DNA of 64,000 nucleotides from Bacteroidota bacterium (GTDB lineage: Bacteria > Bacteroidota > Bacteroidia > Chitinophagales > Chitinophagaceae), in contig JAPLEH010000069.1 of assembly GCA_026391455.1 (NCBI GenBank), positions 1 to 64,000 of the forward strand. Direction: 5' to 3'. The position numbers were made by a program, and so were the translations under genes. Shown here one piece after another: positions 8,147-16,646 of the stretch. The notes below the pieces were generated by a model that worked only from the letters and a program-made list of their open reading frames with translations, did no database searches and had not been told where the DNA came from. The first letter of the stretch is position 1. Each line of letters opens with the position of its first letter.

Positions 8147-8616
8147 CGTTTCATCATTTGAAATGCATAGTCCGCAGTTACATTTTTAACCATCGACTGT
8201 ATACCGCTTTTATCCAGATTCTGAAGTCTTTCCGACACCCATTCTGTCCGTTGCATCAGTTCAATAGAATACCCTGCACTCACCTTGTCTAAAAAGCTCG
8301 CGGCCTCATCGCTTGCCAGGTATTCAATACCAGAAGTGTCATAATGCACTTCAATGAGACCCTTCGCAACAAAAAGCTGCAACCCTTCTTCAATAATACT
8401 GCGCCGTACATAAAGCTCTCCGGTTCGAAAAGGATTTGCCGGATGCAAACTCTTAACGGATTGATCGAAATCACCCGTATGTACACATAAATAATCTAAG
8501 CAAACCAGCGTTTCGAGGTCGAATGAACGCGGGTAAAGTGAATGCAGCAGGCACAGGGTTCGCAGTCCTGTCTCCACGCTATTATTGAAAGGAAAGATTT
8601 CCATCATTATATCCAC
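8143..8616 (-). CDS. ABC-three-component system middle component
   Basis: The 157-aa protein sits between the nuclease and the ATPase, overlapping both (10 and 4 bases). The first half, with RTLCLLHSLYP and ETLVCLDYLCVHTGDF, and the central helix-turn region LYVRRSIIEEGLQLFVAKGLIEV resemble the winged-helix middle components of ABC-3C cassettes. The family role is to bridge the ATPase and the effector. There is no catalytic motif. The assignment rests on size, gene order and helical pattern more than on a single diagnostic motif. Confidence 0.75.
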   Translation of the reverse strand: MDIMMEIFPFNNSVETGLRTLCLLHSLYPRSFDLETLVCLDYLCVHTGDFDQSVKSLHPANPFRTGELYVRRSIIEEGLQLFVAKGLIEVHYDTSGIEYLASDEAASFLDKVSAGYSIELMQRTEWVSERLQNLDKSGIQSMVKNVTADYAFQMMKR

Positions 8617-9653
8617 TTTAAACGCTGATCATTGCATAATTGATGACATACGCCAACCTTGTCCTTCTGAACACTTACATCTTTTAACGGGTTGGAGGAG
8701 ATTGCAATACTGTTTGCTTGTGTCTCCACGGCTTTCACTTTATCATATCCATTTTTATATGTGCCTTCGCAAGTATTGATTACGCCGTCAAAAATTTCTT
8801 CCTGAAATTTTTCAAACGTTCCAGCGGGAAGGTTATCACGATAAAGATTACGTAACTGCTCGGCAAAATGAAAACTCAATCGGGCTCTTTTAAAATGATT
8901 GGTATAGGGATCAACTAACGAACCCACGTCGGGGTATTCAGTTGTGCTCTCTGACTTATATGCCCCGAGTAATTGTGATACGTACACCGATTCGTTAGAC
9001 TGGATATGGGCTGGAACCATATCAGGGGTCAGTTCCATTCTTGCGGGAAGACCACCGCCGAACCAAATAAGATGATTGGCATGAGCCATATGCTCTTCAA
9101 TTATAATTTTTGTAGGAATTTTTTCAAAAATGGAAAAATCAAAAGTATTAAAATAAATAAGCAGGTCTCCATCTAGAACTACTTTTCCCTTCGAAGTAAT
9201 AAGATCCTCGCAGTATGCCGACCAATTGGATCGAAGATCTTCTTTTAGTTTGTCCGCTTTTTTTATAATCGATGATAGCGCCGTACCGCAACCTTTAGGA
9301 GCTATGAAGTAGTACTTGCGTGGAACCGGGTAATCTTTCTTAAAACTATAATAAATGATCTTTGCAAACTCCTTCCAAACCATCGATGGAGAAAGGGCTT
9401 TATCGTAATGCTTGCATTGATAACAATCCCAGGTGTAATTTGGTTGTTTACTGTCAGTTACGTAAGCGGCAATGTCACGCCCTTGATCGCCGGCTCCGCC
9501 CATTCTTTCTACTTCCAGATAATTTGTCATTTTAACATCGAGCCATTCTTCGATGAAAATCTCCCACTCGTCGGCAGAAAAAATTTCTACCCGCTTAATT
9601 GGCAAAACAGGTCGTCCATAGTTGACGGTATGAGACGTGGCAAGTGGCTGCAA
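8607..9653 (-). CDS. Restriction-endonuclease-like effector of the ABC-three-component system
   Basis: The 348-aa protein starts the operon. Residues about 20-170 look like an Mrr/PD-(D/E)xK nuclease: an upstream Glu in VERMGG, the GDQGRDI block with the metal-binding Asp, and CYQCKHY with the QxK catalytic pair. The C-terminal half (about 190-348) is helical and probably contacts the partner proteins, as in other ABC-3C effectors. No in-frame ATG exists near the 5' end, so the start is TTG 9653 or a later TTG. The nuclease is expected to cut DNA, possibly host DNA, once released by the ATPase. Known relatives with the same order of nuclease, middle component and SMC are grouped under ABC-3C or Lamassu-Mrr. 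Confidence 0.82.
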   Translation of the reverse strand: MQPLATSHTVNYGRPVLPIKRVEIFSADEWEIFIEEWLDVKMTNYLEVERMGGAGDQGRDIAAYVTDSKQPNYTWDCYQCKHYDKALSPSMVWKEFAKIIYYSFKKDYPVPRKYYFIAPKGCGTALSSIIKKADKLKEDLRSNWSAYCEDLITSKGKVVLDGDLLIYFNTFDFSIFEKIPTKIIIEEHMAHANHLIWFGGGLPARMELTPDMVPAHIQSNESVYVSQLLGAYKSESTTEYPDVGSLVDPYTNHFKRARLSFHFAEQLRNLYRDNLPAGTFEKFQEEIFDGVINTCEGTYKNGYDKVKAVETQANSIAISSNPLKDVSVQKDKVGVCHQLCNDQRLKWI

Positions 9654-9983
9654 TTATTTTGGTTTAATGTTTAGGGTTAACCAAATATACAGATTATGGC
9701 TAAACTTTTGGCATGATCCGTTCTATCAGTAAAAACTCTTATGTCATGAATCTGAATACCTTTTCTTCAAAATACCTCACGTTACGAACCGACACACAAT
9801 TCTTTCAATTCTTCTTGCTCGTCTTAACTGAACTAGGCGCAATTAAATAATAAAACCTGATTTTTTATACCCTGACGATTGGCGTATTTTTTACGCATAG
9901 AAACAGGAACAGAAAGTAAAGGTTGCATCTAGCATAGTTTAGTCACTAATCAATTTACAAAGATATATTAGAGGAAAAACATC
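9654..9983. other. Intergenic region left of the XRE gene
   Basis: These 330 bases hold the promoter region of the ABC-3C operon and the region downstream of the XRE gene. One 45-codon ORF on the plus strand (9713-9850, MIRSISKN to LGAIK) is present but has no recognisable features. I see no repeats or strong terminator. Confidence 0.4.
9682..9689 (-). promoter_or_regulatory. -7 box (TATATTTG) before the ABC-3C operon
   Basis: On the minus strand TATATTTG matches the Bacteroidota -7 consensus TAnnTTTG exactly and lies about 30 bases before the TTG start at 9653. I could not find a matching TTTG -33 element at the usual spacing, so the assignment is tentative. Confidence 0.4.
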
Positions 9984-10199
9984 TCACCCCTCCACCAACT
10001 TCCCCAACCCCACTTCCAATCCCTGTGCAATTTCCCAAAGGGTATAAAGGGTAACGTTTACTTTGCCGTTCTCAATTTTTTCGATGGCCTGGCGGTCTTT
10101 GTGGCAGGCACGGGCAAGGTCGGATTTTGACCAGCCACTGGCTTTGCGGAATGCTATGATACGATTTCTGGTTATTTTACTGATCCTTTCTCTGTTCAA
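9984..10199 (-). CDS. XRE-family helix-turn-helix regulator
   Basis: The 71-aa protein is a single Cro/C1-type HTH: GWSKSDLARACHKDRQAIEKIE is followed by TLYTLWEIAQGLEVGLGKL. It is transcribed away from symE and shares a 97-bp intergenic region with it. That region contains a perfect inverted repeat, the natural binding site for such a dimer. The start appears to be TTG because a stop codon lies two codons upstream and no ATG is in frame. The likely role is repression of symE and itself. Confidence 0.8.
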   Translation of the reverse strand: MNRERISKITRNRIIAFRKASGWSKSDLARACHKDRQAIEKIENGKVNVTLYTLWEIAQGLEVGLGKLVEG

Positions 10200-10230
10200 C
10201 CTTCAATTGTCAGTTTATTTGCTTACAAAA

Positions 10231-10252
10231 ATGTCATATAATTGTATGACAT
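10231..10252. promoter_or_regulatory. Operator palindrome ATGTCATA-N6-TATGACAT
   Basis: This perfect 8-bp inverted repeat lies midway between the divergent XRE and symE genes. A further half-site TATGACAT (10291-10298) overlaps the symE start codon. The pattern suits cooperative binding of the XRE protein. Confidence 0.7.
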
Positions 10253-10271
10253 CGGGAATGGAGAGGGTAGC

Positions 10272-10279
10272 TATATTTG
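10272..10279 (+). promoter_or_regulatory. -7 box (TATATTTG) of symE
   Basis: TATATTTG matches the Bacteroidota -7 consensus. It lies 17 bases before the symE ATG, so the transcript would have a very short leader. The operator palindrome ends 19 bases upstream, over the -33 position, which is a good place for repression. Confidence 0.5.
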
Positions 10280-10296
10280 TTAGATGAAGATATGAC

Positions 10297-10494
10297 ATGA
10301 AGAAAACACGGATTCTAAAAGTTTATAAGAAAGCCCAGCAGCGCCAACGATATTATGCTATTGTACCGGAGATCAGGCTACAAGGTGAATGGTTGCAAAA
10401 AATCGGTTTTGGAATTGGCTCAACTGTACAGGTGAGAATAGCCAGCCAAAAAATTGTGCTGGAACTGGTCGAGAGAAATGAAGCTGCGAGTTGA
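10297..10494 (+). CDS. SymE-family toxin
   Basis: The 65-aa protein has the AbrB-like SymE core: VPEIRLQGEWLQKIGFGIGSTVQVRI followed by KIVLELVE. SymE proteins are SOS-linked toxins of type I toxin-antitoxin systems, reported to act on RNA and to condense the nucleoid. In E. coli an antisense RNA, SymR, silences the message; no such RNA can be confirmed here by eye. The divergent XRE gene and the shared palindrome suggest additional transcriptional repression. The third operator half-site overlaps the ATG. Confidence 0.8.
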   Translation: MKKTRILKVYKKAQQRQRYYAIVPEIRLQGEWLQKIGFGIGSTVQVRIASQKIVLELVERNEAAS

Positions 10495-10603
10495 AAATCA
10501 CCAGAACAACTGCTTGCTGCTAGCAGGAAAAAAGCGCAAAAAAACCGCTGAATTATTTTCATTTTTATTTGTAACTGAGTGCCACGCAAACTAATTTATT
10601 TAG

Positions 10604-10611
10604 TATTTTTG
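10604..10611 (+). promoter_or_regulatory. -7 box (TATTTTTG) of the RhuM gene
   Basis: TATTTTTG fits TAnnTTTG and lies 18 bases before ATG 10630. No well-spaced -33 TTTG is visible. Confidence 0.35.
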
Positions 10612-10629
10612 TCTCATCGCATATAACTA

Positions 10630-11652
10630 ATGGAAACAGCTCAACAACAAAACGATATTATTTTTTACAATACCCCAGCCGGGGGAGTGAAAATAGAAGT
10701 GATCTTTAATGACGAAACCTTTTGGCTCACACAGAAAAGAATGGCCGAATTGTTTGGGGTGGAAAGCAATACAATAACCTACCATTTAAAAGAGATATAC
10801 AAAACTGGCGAATTGGAGGAAACGGCAACTGCTCGAAAAATTCGAGTAGTTCAGAAAGAGGGTAACCGGGACGTAAGTCGGGAACTGGATTTCTATAGCC
10901 TCGATGCCATAATAGCTGTTGGTTACAGGGTAAATAGTTTTGAAGCCACTCAATTCCGTATTTGGGCTACCCAAACGCTCCGTGAATTCATAATTAAAGG
11001 CTTTGTTTTAGACGATGAAAGACTCAAACAGGGCAAACGCTTCGGCAAAGATTACTTTGATGAACTGCTGGATCGTATCCGGGAGATTCGGGCCAGTGAA
11101 AGGCGTTTTTATCTTAAATTAACCGACATCTACGAACAATGCAGCATTGACTATAAGAAGGATGCTGAAATCACGCATACATTTTTTAAAACGGTTCAGA
11201 ATAAACTTCATTTTGCCATATCCGGCAAAACAGCGGCTCAGCTCATTGCTGAGCGGGCCAGTGGCGATAAACCGAATATGGGCCTCCAAACATGGAAGAA
11301 TGCCCCTTCCGGTAAAATATTGAAAGGCGATATAATCATCGCCAAAAATTACCTCATAGAAAAAGAAATCAAAGAACTGGAGCGTATCGTTTCCATGTAT
11401 CTCGACTATGCAGAAAATCAGGCGGCACGGCAAATACCCATGAAAATGCAGGATTGGGTGGAAAAGCTGGATGCTTTCCTGCAATTCAACGAATACCAGA
11501 TATTAAAAGATGCAGGCACCGTAAGTCATGAAGTGGCAGTGAAACTAGCCGAAAAAGAATACGCCAAATTCCGGGTGATACAAGACCAGCACTTTGAAAG
11601 TGATTTTGAAGAGGCAGTAAAAAAACTGAAGCCGAAATCCGGGAAAAAGTAA
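10630..11652 (+). CDS. rhuM: RhuM-family protein
   Basis: The 340-aa protein matches the RhuM family throughout. The N-terminal Bro/KilA-like DNA-binding region has FWLTQKRMAELFGV. The conserved centre follows with SLDAIIAVGYRVNS and FRIWATQTLREFIIKGF, then DDERLKQG. The C-terminal half has SERRFYLKLTDIY and the usual acidic end. RhuM was named in a Salmonella pathogenicity island; its biochemical role is not established. In other genomes it turns up in restriction, toxin and prophage-like islands, which agrees with its position here next to SymE and ABC-3C. It appears to be a single transcription unit. Confidence 0.85.
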   Translation: METAQQQNDIIFYNTPAGGVKIEVIFNDETFWLTQKRMAELFGVESNTITYHLKEIYKTGELEETATARKIRVVQKEGNRDVSRELDFYSLDAIIAVGYRVNSFEATQFRIWATQTLREFIIKGFVLDDERLKQGKRFGKDYFDELLDRIREIRASERRFYLKLTDIYEQCSIDYKKDAEITHTFFKTVQNKLHFAISGKTAAQLIAERASGDKPNMGLQTWKNAPSGKILKGDIIIAKNYLIEKEIKELERIVSMYLDYAENQAARQIPMKMQDWVEKLDAFLQFNEYQILKDAGTVSHEVAVKLAEKEYAKFRVIQDQHFESDFEEAVKKLKPKSGKK

Positions 11653-11855
11653 TTTTCAGGCAACTCCCTGTAAAAATGCTGGATGGACTAAATGATAAAA
11701 AAAACGACTAACTGCCAGGAGCATTCTCCGATAATCTCATTTATAATACGGAATATCCATACTTCAAAATTCTAATGAGGGTAAAAAAAACAGGGGGTAA
11801 ACCGAGACCATTTAAATACACTGTATTCCTTGTCCCTTAATATCCGCTCAACCCA

Positions 11856-12449
11856 TCACTCCCTCTCCCTCAACAACCTTTCATAATCCTCCTTCGTATC
11901 AATATCCTCTTTTCCCAGCGGGAAAGCAACCAGGCCGGTACAGTCCTTGTTTTTTTGCACCAGTTGTTTGGCTCCTTTATCTCCTTCCAATAACAGCAGC
12001 TCCGGAAAGAGCGCGCGGTGAAAGAAGACCGGCGTACCGGTAATCCCTCCATAGTCGGAGGCGATAATGGGCAAATGCGTTTGCTGATGCGCGTCGAGTA
12101 ATTGCTGTAGTAACGCACCTGTAATATGAGGCTGATCACATACCGTGATGATCACCCCGTCCAGTTGAGGATGCCGGCTGGTGAGGTATTTCAGGCCACA
12201 ACCAATGGATCCGGCCATGCCGGTTTGCCAATTGTCGTTGATCACCATCGCGGCCCCTTCACATTCCTTCTTCAACAGTGTAGCATTGGCACCCAGCACC
12301 ACCACCACCGCTCCGCAAGCAGATTGTATGGCCGTAGTGACGATTCTTTTCAATAGCGTGTGTTCATTGTATACAAGCGATTGCTTGGGCTGCCCCAATC
12401 GTGAAGAACTGCCGGCGGCCAGTATGATAATGCCATATTCTTCCTGCAT
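11856..12449 (-). CDS. MobA-like molybdenum cofactor nucleotidyltransferase
   Basis: The 197-aa protein has the nucleotidyltransferase signature LAAGSSSRLGQPKQ at its N-terminus and the metal-binding CDQPHIT near residue 104. A G-T-P-V-F block follows and a terminal IDTKEDYERL. It belongs to the MocA/MobA-like group that transfers CMP or GMP to the molybdopterin cofactor. It is the last gene after XdhC and the two molybdenum hydroxylases, six bases after xdhC, so it very probably makes the cytosine-dinucleotide form used by these enzymes. Cytoplasmic. Confidence 0.85.
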   Translation of the reverse strand: MQEEYGIIILAAGSSSRLGQPKQSLVYNEHTLLKRIVTTAIQSACGAVVVVLGANATLLKKECEGAAMVINDNWQTGMAGSIGCGLKYLTSRHPQLDGVIITVCDQPHITGALLQQLLDAHQQTHLPIIASDYGGITGTPVFFHRALFPELLLLEGDKGAKQLVQKNKDCTGLVAFPLGKEDIDTKEDYERLLRERE

Positions 12450-12455
12450 GTGAAG

Positions 12456-13613
12456 CTAAACTGGTTTGGTAATGATCTTTTCAATGGCCGTCTCCGGGCG
12501 GTGATGAATGGGCTCTTCTTTTTTGCGCAAGGATGCAGGGTTGCGCAAGGCAAGCAGTGATTTTATTTCCGCCACTATAGAAAGGGCAATTTCTTCCGGC
12601 GTTTCCGCACCAATATCCAATCCCACCGGGCTGTGCAACACCGACAATTGTTCTGCAGAAAAGCTGAGCCCTTCTTGCGTCAGTTCATCCAGCATCCGGT
12701 CCCTTTTCTTTTTGGGTCCCAGCATTCCGATGTATGAAACTTTTCGCAGCAGTAATTGCCGGAGCATGGCCATATCATAATTATAATTATGCGTCATCAG
12801 CACAAAGAACGTAAGTTCGTCAATGGCGATTTTTTCCAGCACTTCTTCCGGCTTTGCCAACCATACACTGCAGGCTGCTCCAAAGCGGTCGCGCGTGGCA
12901 TAATTCGGTCTTCCATCCACCACAGTCACCTCCCATCCGAGTATGGCTGCCATCTCCACTACCGGTATCACATCATTGCCGGCACCGGCGATCACCAGCG
13001 ATACCGGTGGGCTGATCACTTCCAGAAATGCGACCCAATCATTTTTTTCTGATATATAATTTTTAAATGAAGATTGCAGGCTGGTGAGTGTCTGCCGGGC
13101 ATCTGCGAAAAGCTGATCCGGTATCGGTGCCACCTTCGTTTTCATCTCCCGTTCCTTACTCAGGAATAAACATGTGCCGGGTTGGGGACTGTTCTTATCT
13201 TGGAGATTGAATAAACTGACCAATACCGCATACTGCCGTTTACTATCTGCTGCTTTTAAAAAATGGATGGGATTATTCGGATCCGATGCATCGATCGGCT
13301 CGATCAGCACCTGTATGATTCCATTACAACCAAGACCGATCCCGAATTTTGCATCATCGTCGTCCATCGTATCATAGGTCACCAGTCTTGTCCGGTTCTC
13401 CTGCATCACATGTAAAGCTTTTCGCAATGCATCTCCCTCGAGGCATCCGCCACTGATGGCTCCTGTTAATTCGCCGTTTTCCGTAATCAGCATTCGTGCT
13501 CCCGGGCGCCGGTAGGATGAACCTTCCACATGCACCACGGTAGCTAAGGCTGTTTGCTTACCAGACAGGCTCACCTTTTCATACGCTGCTATAATTTGTT
13601 TAATCTCCTTCAT
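12456..13613 (-). CDS. xdhC: XdhC/CoxI-family molybdenum hydroxylase maturation protein
   Basis: The 385-aa protein has the N-terminal XdhC/CoxI domain (ATVVHVEGSSYRRPGARML, then GAISGGCLEGD) and a C-terminal Rossmann domain starting at VIAGAGNDVIPVVEMA. The family binds molybdenum cofactor, helps its sulfuration and hands it to the apo-hydroxylase. Its place directly after the first molybdopterin subunit gene (19-bp gap) supports that role. Cytoplasmic; the hydroxylases are folded here before Tat export. Confidence 0.88.
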   Translation of the reverse strand: MKEIKQIIAAYEKVSLSGKQTALATVVHVEGSSYRRPGARMLITENGELTGAISGGCLEGDALRKALHVMQENRTRLVTYDTMDDDDAKFGIGLGCNGIIQVLIEPIDASDPNNPIHFLKAADSKRQYAVLVSLFNLQDKNSPQPGTCLFLSKEREMKTKVAPIPDQLFADARQTLTSLQSSFKNYISEKNDWVAFLEVISPPVSLVIAGAGNDVIPVVEMAAILGWEVTVVDGRPNYATRDRFGAACSVWLAKPEEVLEKIAIDELTFFVLMTHNYNYDMAMLRQLLLRKVSYIGMLGPKKKRDRMLDELTQEGLSFSAEQLSVLHSPVGLDIGAETPEEIALSIVAEIKSLLALRNPASLRKKEEPIHHRPETAIEKIITKPV

Positions 13614-13632
13614 GCTATTTACTCACCGCCCG

Positions 13633-15891
13633 TTAACTGAATACGGGTTGATTTTCCACCATGAATGGTTGTGCATAAAAACGTTTTCCCATGGCTTTGT
13701 ACAATGCATTGGCCAATGCACCGATTACCGGCGGGCCGGAGGGTTCTCCCATACCTGTGGGATCGGTCTCGCTTTTTACAAAATGGGTTTCGATCTTTTT
13801 AGGTGCTTCCGAATTGCGAATCATTCTGTACTTATCAAAATTACTTTGATCCGGCACTCCGTTGGTAAATGTCATACCACTGTACATGGCATGCCCGATG
13901 GCATCCGTTACCGCACCTTCCGAGAGATTGGTGGCTGCATCCGGATTGATCACAATACCACAATCCACTGCTGTGGTGATTTTTTCAATCACCGGTTTGT
14001 TGTCCTTCATGGATATATCCACCACATGTGCCACATAACTGTCGTGACAGAAATAAGCAGCCACACCCCTTGCAATGCCGGGTTCTGTTTTGCCCCACTC
14101 GGATTTTTCTTTTACCAGTTTCAATACACCTGCATAACGGTCCGCATTGTAATCATTATCCTTACCGACCGGTTTGCTTTTTGCTTTTTCAAACAACTCC
14201 AGCCGCATCTCAATCGGATCTTTTCCCATCGCTTCGGCCAGTTCATCCAAAAAAGATTGTTCGGCACCCGCAATAAAATTTGATGCCGGTGCACGAAAGG
14301 CCCCCACACTGATATTGGTGGGAATGGCCCATTCTTCTGCCAGGTAATTTTCCACGGCTCCGGCGGGATAGCGGTTTGCCATCAGCGCATTTTCCGGTAT
14401 ACCGCCTGCCCGTACATGAAAGGCAATTAAGTTTTTGTTTTCATCCAATGCCGCACGGTAGGTGGCGAAATAAGCAGGCCGGTATACACCGGTGGTCATA
14501 TCATCTTCTCTGGTATAAATGAGTTTTACCGGTGCCTTCACCCTATCGGAAATGATAGCGGCTTCCACTAAGAAATGTCCATATAATCTTCTGCCAAATC
14601 CGCCACCCATCCTGGTCATTTTCACGTCTACTTTATCAATGGGAATGCCCAGCCTGTCGGATACCGATTGCTCCATAAAGGATGGGGTTTGCACCGGGCC
14701 TACGAGCATTGCTTTACCGTCTTTTACATTCGCGAAAAAGTTCATCGGCTCCATAGTATTATGTGCCAGAAAGGGACAGGAGTAATGCCGCTCAATCACC
14801 ACACTTGCTTTTTTAAAAGCCCCTTCCGGATCTCCATCTTTTCGCACGGTCTTCACCTGTTTGGGTGTTGCCGCCATTTGTTCTTTATGTGTAGTGGTAT
14901 TCTCAAATCCTGCCGGGGTTATAACATCCATCATCGTTCCAAATACATCTACTTTATCTGTTATCGTTTTGATGGGTTCTGTTTCCGATTTGAATGATTT
15001 TTTCGCCTGCATCACCTGCCAGGTGGTTTTTCCCACAATGGCGAGTATCTTACTAAAGGCAGCCACATCGCACCATTGCTTTTTCTTTCTGTCGGGGTAC
15101 ACATCGATAAAAAACGCATCGGTAATACCGGGCATCGATTTGATGGCACTGATATCCGACTCTTTTAATTGCAACCCGAATGCAGGTGGATGTACGATCA
15201 TCGCGATGAGCATACCTTCCTCTTTATAATCGAGGCCAAACAATGGTTTTCCGGTGGCGATCTTTTGTCCATCCACATTTTTGCGGCTGGTGCCGATGAT
15301 TTTGAAATCTTTCGGTTTTTTCAGTGTTACTTTTTCCGGCACCGCGAGTTTGGATGCGGCAGATGCAAAGGCTCCATACCCGGCCGATTTTCCACTGGCC
15401 TTATGTATCAGTTTACCTTCTATGGTTTCTATTTCGGATACGGGTACTTTCCATTCATTGGCTGCTGCCTGTTTAAGCATGTCACGGGCAGTGGCTCCGG
15501 CGATGCGCATGGCATTCCAGGATGCGCTTACAGATGTGCTGCCTCCTGCTATCTGCATAGGCTTATACAGATCAGTATTCAATGAAGCCTGCTCCACAAT
15601 CACATCTTTCCAGTTCACATCGAGTTCTTCAGCCACCATCATTGGCATACTGGTCTTTACGTTTTGTCCTATTTCAGGATTGGGTGACATGAGTGTGATC
15701 AATCCATTGTCACCTATTTTCAGGTAGCCATTGAATTCAAACCATTCTTTGGGCAATTCAAGTGCTGCGGCTCCTCTTGTTGCTGCCGGCTTGCATCCGG
15801 AGAGCAAATTAAAACTAAGTAACATGCCTCCACCTGCCAGGGCAGATACCTGAATGAATCTTCTTCTGTTGATCGTATTATTTGCAGACAT
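13633..15891 (-). CDS. Molybdopterin-binding subunit of a molybdenum hydroxylase (IorB-type), copy 1
   Basis: The 752-aa protein resembles the large subunit of isoquinoline-1-oxidoreductase/aldehyde oxidases. It starts with a Tat-like signal (NRRRFIQVSALAGGG) followed by LLSGC, so it may also be lipidated after export. The two catalytic-domain halves are present, with GGGFGRR and FRAPASN for cofactor contact and a C-terminal GMGEPSGPP carrying the family's catalytic Glu. It is paired with the 2Fe-2S subunit directly upstream (9-bp gap). The substrate, an aldehyde or N-heterocycle, cannot be read from sequence. It is a paralogue of the gene at 16647. Confidence 0.87.
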   Translation of the reverse strand: MSANNTINRRRFIQVSALAGGGMLLSFNLLSGCKPAATRGAAALELPKEWFEFNGYLKIGDNGLITLMSPNPEIGQNVKTSMPMMVAEELDVNWKDVIVEQASLNTDLYKPMQIAGGSTSVSASWNAMRIAGATARDMLKQAAANEWKVPVSEIETIEGKLIHKASGKSAGYGAFASAASKLAVPEKVTLKKPKDFKIIGTSRKNVDGQKIATGKPLFGLDYKEEGMLIAMIVHPPAFGLQLKESDISAIKSMPGITDAFFIDVYPDRKKKQWCDVAAFSKILAIVGKTTWQVMQAKKSFKSETEPIKTITDKVDVFGTMMDVITPAGFENTTTHKEQMAATPKQVKTVRKDGDPEGAFKKASVVIERHYSCPFLAHNTMEPMNFFANVKDGKAMLVGPVQTPSFMEQSVSDRLGIPIDKVDVKMTRMGGGFGRRLYGHFLVEAAIISDRVKAPVKLIYTREDDMTTGVYRPAYFATYRAALDENKNLIAFHVRAGGIPENALMANRYPAGAVENYLAEEWAIPTNISVGAFRAPASNFIAGAEQSFLDELAEAMGKDPIEMRLELFEKAKSKPVGKDNDYNADRYAGVLKLVKEKSEWGKTEPGIARGVAAYFCHDSYVAHVVDISMKDNKPVIEKITTAVDCGIVINPDAATNLSEGAVTDAIGHAMYSGMTFTNGVPDQSNFDKYRMIRNSEAPKKIETHFVKSETDPTGMGEPSGPPVIGALANALYKAMGKRFYAQPFMVENQPVFS

Positions 15892-15900
15892 AGAATAGTT

Positions 15901-16359
15901 TTATAATGATGCAGCAGCGGTTTTTACAGCGGCCTTTATTCGTAAATAAGTTCCACAGCGGCAGATATTACCATCCATGGCGGATGCGATCTCTTCGTCG
16001 GAAGGATTTTTATTTCGTTTTAATAAAGCCGCTGCCGTCATGATCTGTCCGGCCTGGCAATATCCGCATTGCGCCACATCGAGATCCACCCATGCTTTCT
16101 GTACGGGATGGTCTCCTGTGTCGGAGAGTCCTTCAATGGTGGTGATTTCCTGATTTCCTATGGAAGATACCGGCAACACACAGGAGCGGGTGGCCATATC
16201 TCCGAGGTGAATGGTGCAGGCTCCGCATTGGGCAAGGCCGCAACCAAACTTGGTACCCACCATATCCAGGTGATCCCGTAATATCCAGAGCACCGGTGTA
16301 GAGGGATCTGCATCCACTTTATATTGCTTGCCATTAATCGTCAGCTCATAGGTTGCCAT
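15901..16359 (-). CDS. 2Fe-2S subunit of a molybdenum hydroxylase (IorA-type), copy 1
   Basis: The 152-aa protein has the two [2Fe-2S] domains of this family. The plant-ferredoxin-like motif is CGLAQCGACTIH with a distal SC; the alpha-helical domain has QCGYCQAGQ and GNICRCGTY. It carries electrons from the molybdenum centre to an external acceptor. There is no signal peptide; it is expected to leave the cytoplasm as a passenger of the Tat-bearing large subunit. Confidence 0.9.
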   Translation of the reverse strand: MATYELTINGKQYKVDADPSTPVLWILRDHLDMVGTKFGCGLAQCGACTIHLGDMATRSCVLPVSSIGNQEITTIEGLSDTGDHPVQKAWVDLDVAQCGYCQAGQIMTAAALLKRNKNPSDEEIASAMDGNICRCGTYLRIKAAVKTAAASL

Positions 16360-16646
16360 ATCTCAAATTTTAAACTGATAATCGGGTTCCTGTTAAAGTT
16401 AGATAATGTTCGTTAATTACCCTTATTTATCAATGGGGAAGGAAAACCGGAGGAAATGCGCCATTGTTCCGTTGCAGAATAATGCCGGCGCCGCATTCCA
16501 ATCGCTGCTGACATGGGAATGTATGCAAGCGCGAAAAAATTTTTTGAGAACAGTGTACAGGCAACTTACACCATCCCTTTGAGAAGTTGGGTAAATGCGC
16601 TTTCGCAACCCGATACACGGATCAGATCATTACTATCTTTTTATGT
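16360..16646. other. Spacer between the two hydroxylase pairs
   Basis: These 287 bases separate copy 2 (upstream) from copy 1 (downstream). No gene is supported; the 61-62-codon minus-strand ORFs are unlikely. The gap may hold a second promoter for the downstream four genes, but I see no clear consensus boxes. Confidence 0.4.

Noticed and set aside
9713-9850. 45-codon ORF between the ABC-3C operon and the XRE gene
   Set aside because: Too short and featureless to support as a gene; kept only as a note in the intergenic entry.
11653-11855. Right end of the island looked for as a repeat of the GIY-YIG or tRNA sequence
   Set aside because: No copy of the tRNA 3' end or of the GIY-YIG tail is present here, so the right boundary cannot be placed.
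13612-14283. 223-aa plus-strand ORF opposite the molybdopterin subunit gene
   Set aside because: It is antisense to a clearly coding gene with strong motifs; Cys/His-rich composition is typical of a shadow frame.
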